In this document: positions 5,906 through 7,046 of the stretch, piece after piece | How positions within the stretch are numbered: the stretch's first letter is position 1 | Layout of the letters: each line of letters starts with the position of its first letter | Notes under the pieces: model-generated | The model's database searches: none | The model's input: the letters and a program-made list of their open reading frames with translations, nothing else | What the model was told of the DNA's origin: nothing | Assembly (NCBI GenBank): GCA_910584585.1 | Contig: CAJUBP010000084.1 | Coordinates: 1 to 7,046 of the forward strand | Length of the DNA: 7,046 nt | Direction: 5' to 3' | DNA from: an uncultured Lachnospiraceae bacterium | GTDB taxonomy: Bacteria; Bacillota; Clostridia; Lachnospirales; Lachnospiraceae | Position numbers and translations under genes: made by a program

Positions 5906-6393
5906 TACTTTTTAAAAGAATACAGACAAAATATATACAAAATTTTTAACGGTCTTCTTGCCTCAATCCGAAAAGAAAACCTGCAATGCTGCCATTTCCA
6001 CTCTCCTTCATTCCATATTTTTATATAATATTTGCCGGGAGAAAGCGTTCTGGACAATTCCGCCGAAGACCAGCCCGTAAAAATATTTGTCTGGAACTCC
6101 AAATCTTCCTTTCTCAAAACTTCTTTTCCAAATTAATCATAGATTGTTCCCCCGCATCCCTTTCCGCAGTATTTTAAATATAAAGTAATGTGAGACTTTT
6201 CCGGAACTGTAAAGCGGAAACACCTGGCTTTTTCGCTATAAGAAACCTTACCTTCATATTCTTCGCCCAGCTCATATTCTTCCGCCGTCTCAAATGCCGC
6301 TGCCTCTACCTCTACCTGGCAGCACTTTAATAAAAAAAGGAAACAAAGACATAATAATAACATTCGTAAACTTTCTGCCGTATTTTTCTGCAT
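5902..6393 (-). pseudogene. Secreted PPC-like beta-sandwich protein gene, broken by an in-frame TAA
   Basis: One reading frame of 163 codons is interrupted by a single TAA at 6133-6135 (codon 87), between GGTIYD and FGKEVLRKEDLEF. The N terminus has a signal peptide (hydrophobic 11-23, likely cut near VEA/AAF around residue 31). The two halves together read as one beta-rich domain (about 40-147): CFRFTVPEKSHITLYL before the stop, then TLSPGKYYIKIW and RFSFRIEA after it. This pattern resembles the bacterial pre-peptidase C-terminal (PPC) type, which would give a small extracellular protein. The start at 6393 follows GTGGAG with 7 bases between, and a good promoter lies upstream. A GAA, CAA or AAA to TAA change would explain the stop. 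The second half has only a poor TTG start of its own, so two separate genes are unlikely. The natural role is unknown. Confidence 0.65.
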
Positions 6394-6481
6394 CGTAATT
6401 CTCCACTTTCCATACTTCTGCCATTATCATTTTATAAATGTCTTTTCCCCTCATTTTTACAATATAATCATTTCTTATCAT

Positions 6482-6510
6482 ATAATAACATTTTAAATTA
6501 GATGTTTCAA
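6482..6510 (-). promoter_or_regulatory. Promoter of the interrupted secreted-protein gene
   Basis: On the minus strand TTGAAA (6510-6505), a 17-base spacer and TATTAT (6487-6482), about 90 bases before the start codon. An intact promoter before a broken frame suggests the break is recent. Confidence 0.6.
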
Positions 6511-6530
6511 GATATTATAACATTTTTACA

Positions 6531-6561
6531 TAGAATAATTCTAAGGTTTCTCATTTATAAT
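6531..6561 (+). promoter_or_regulatory. Promoter and possible operator of the XRE regulator gene
   Basis: A perfect TATAAT (6556-6561) lies 27 bases before the start codon of the XRE gene, but no good -35 box stands upstream at normal distance. In its place is the perfect 13-base palindrome TAGAATAATTCTA (6531-6543). A repressor or activator, possibly the XRE protein itself, could bind there; this is inference from position and symmetry. Confidence 0.45.
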
Positions 6562-6588
6562 TATGTATATATCTAGGAGGAATATATC

Positions 6589-6903
6589 ATGGATGAATTT
6601 GTCAAAAACCGTATCACACAGCTTCGAATTAAAAAAGGAATTTCAGAATATCAGATGAGCTACGATTTAGGACATAGCAGAGGATATATCAATAATATTT
6701 CTTCTGGAAAATCACTTCCTTCCCTAAACGAATTTTTTTCTATCTGTGATTACTTCCAGATAACGCCTGCTGAATTTTTTGATCAACAGCAGCAAAATCC
6801 AGAACTGGTAAACAAAGCCTTATCTAAATTTAAACTGTTGAATGACAGCGACATGATCCTTGTATTAAGTTTGCTGAACCGCCTTTGCGAAGAACGCGGG
6901 TAA
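6589..6903 (+). CDS. XRE-family helix-turn-helix transcriptional regulator
   Basis: A 104-residue cytoplasmic DNA-binding protein. Residues 5-65 form the Cro/C1-type helix-turn-helix: RITQLRIKKGISEYQMSYDL leads into the recognition helix around HSRGYINNISSGKSLPS, then FFSICDYFQITPAEFF. This block is common in small XRE proteins of gut Firmicutes. The C-terminal 40 residues (QQQQNPELVNKALSKFKLL to the end) form helices that may serve dimerisation; no ligand, peptidase or toxin-partner domain is present. The ATG at 6589 follows AGGAGG (6575-6580) with 8 bases between. It is divergent from the interrupted secreted-protein gene, with about 195 bases between the starts, so it may control that gene, itself, or both. 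No toxin, phage or conjugation gene is adjacent. Confidence 0.88.
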   Translation: MDEFVKNRITQLRIKKGISEYQMSYDLGHSRGYINNISSGKSLPSLNEFFSICDYFQITPAEFFDQQQQNPELVNKALSKFKLLNDSDMILVLSLLNRLCEERG

Positions 6904-6906
6904 CCT

Positions 6907-6955
6907 CTAGAGCATGTCTTAAAATTGCGGGAATGAATTTTAAGACACGCTCTAG
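6907..6955. repeat. 20-bp inverted repeat directly after the XRE gene
   Basis: Arms at 6907-6926 (CTAGAGCATGTCTTAAAATT) and 6936-6955 pair along 20 positions with one mismatch around a 9-base loop, starting 3 bases after the stop codon. On the minus strand the mismatch becomes a G-U pair. No T run follows on either side, so a classical terminator is doubtful. It could be an mRNA-end stabilising hairpin or a copy of a dispersed palindromic repeat. Confidence 0.6.
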
Positions 6956-6995
6956 GCTTATCACAACTTATCTTATTAGGAAATTATATTAAAAA

Positions 6996-7046
6996 GGGGC
7001 TGTCGGGAAATGATACTTTTTAGACCTGATTCCCCAAAAAGAGAAC
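6996..7046. mobile_element. IS-like left end running off the window
   Basis: GGGGCTGTCGGGAAATGATA (6996-7015) is the inverted match of 301-320, with 16 consecutive identical bases. The GGGG start and its orientation suggest the left end of an insertion element that continues past 7046. Only 51 bases are visible and no transposase can be seen, so the family is not assigned. A preceding stretch of A (6991-6995) may be target or spacer. Confidence 0.45.

Noticed and set aside
5902..6117. Second half of the interrupted gene as a separate gene starting with TTG
   Set aside because: It is in the same frame as the first half, continues its domain, and has only a weak start site.
6290..6481. Minus-strand frame overlapping the signal-peptide region of the interrupted gene
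   Set aside because: It is a different frame over the same DNA, and the frame starting at 6393 has the signal peptide and the better protein character.
1..7046. CRISPR array, tRNA or rRNA genes, or a defence system
   Set aside because: No regularly spaced repeats, no tRNA-like cloverleaf or rRNA signature and no nuclease or toxin genes were seen on either strand.

Overview
The window looks like chromosomal DNA from an anaerobic, AT-rich Gram-positive bacterium, most likely a gut Lachnospiraceae-type Clostridia. The reasons are strong AGGAGG-type ribosome binding sites, sigma-A promoters in AT-rich spacers, a MecA adaptor, a small CxxC protein of the DUF1858/TIGR03980 type, a membrane-anchored GH18 protein with stalk and SH3 domains, and a small XRE regulator. 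This placement is an inference from protein families and composition; no search was run.

Layout from left to right. Positions 1-334 hold no convincing gene; at 301-320 lies an inverted-repeat end that recurs in opposite orientation at 6996-7015. Positions 335-2254 (minus) encode a membrane-anchored GH18-family glycosidase, preceded by a perfect 16-bp inverted repeat. Positions 2423-3214 (minus) encode MecA, the adaptor for ClpC-type proteases; its 3' end is duplicated in degenerate form just downstream. Upstream of mecA is a strong promoter that first reads an 18-codon leader ORF. About 780 bases (3447-4230) carry no confident gene, but contain a plus-strand promoter-like site, several hairpins and one weak open frame. 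Positions 4231-4431 (minus) encode the DUF1858 protein, with its own consensus promoter and terminator. Positions 4678-5826 (minus) encode a FucO-type iron-dependent lactaldehyde/1,2-propanediol oxidoreductase, also with its own promoter and terminator. Positions 5902-6393 (minus) are a small secreted beta-sandwich-type protein gene broken by one in-frame TAA. Positions 6589-6903 (plus) encode an XRE-family regulator divergent from it, followed by a long hairpin and then the second IS-like end.

The genes do not form one pathway. All intact genes except the XRE regulator are on the minus strand, but each has its own control region, so they read as single-gene units. No complete undescribed system is visible. 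The most unusual signals are the leader ORF and paired direct repeats in front of mecA, the duplicated mecA 3' end, the perfect palindrome before the GH18 gene, the nonsense-interrupted secreted protein, and the matching inverted ends that bracket the window.
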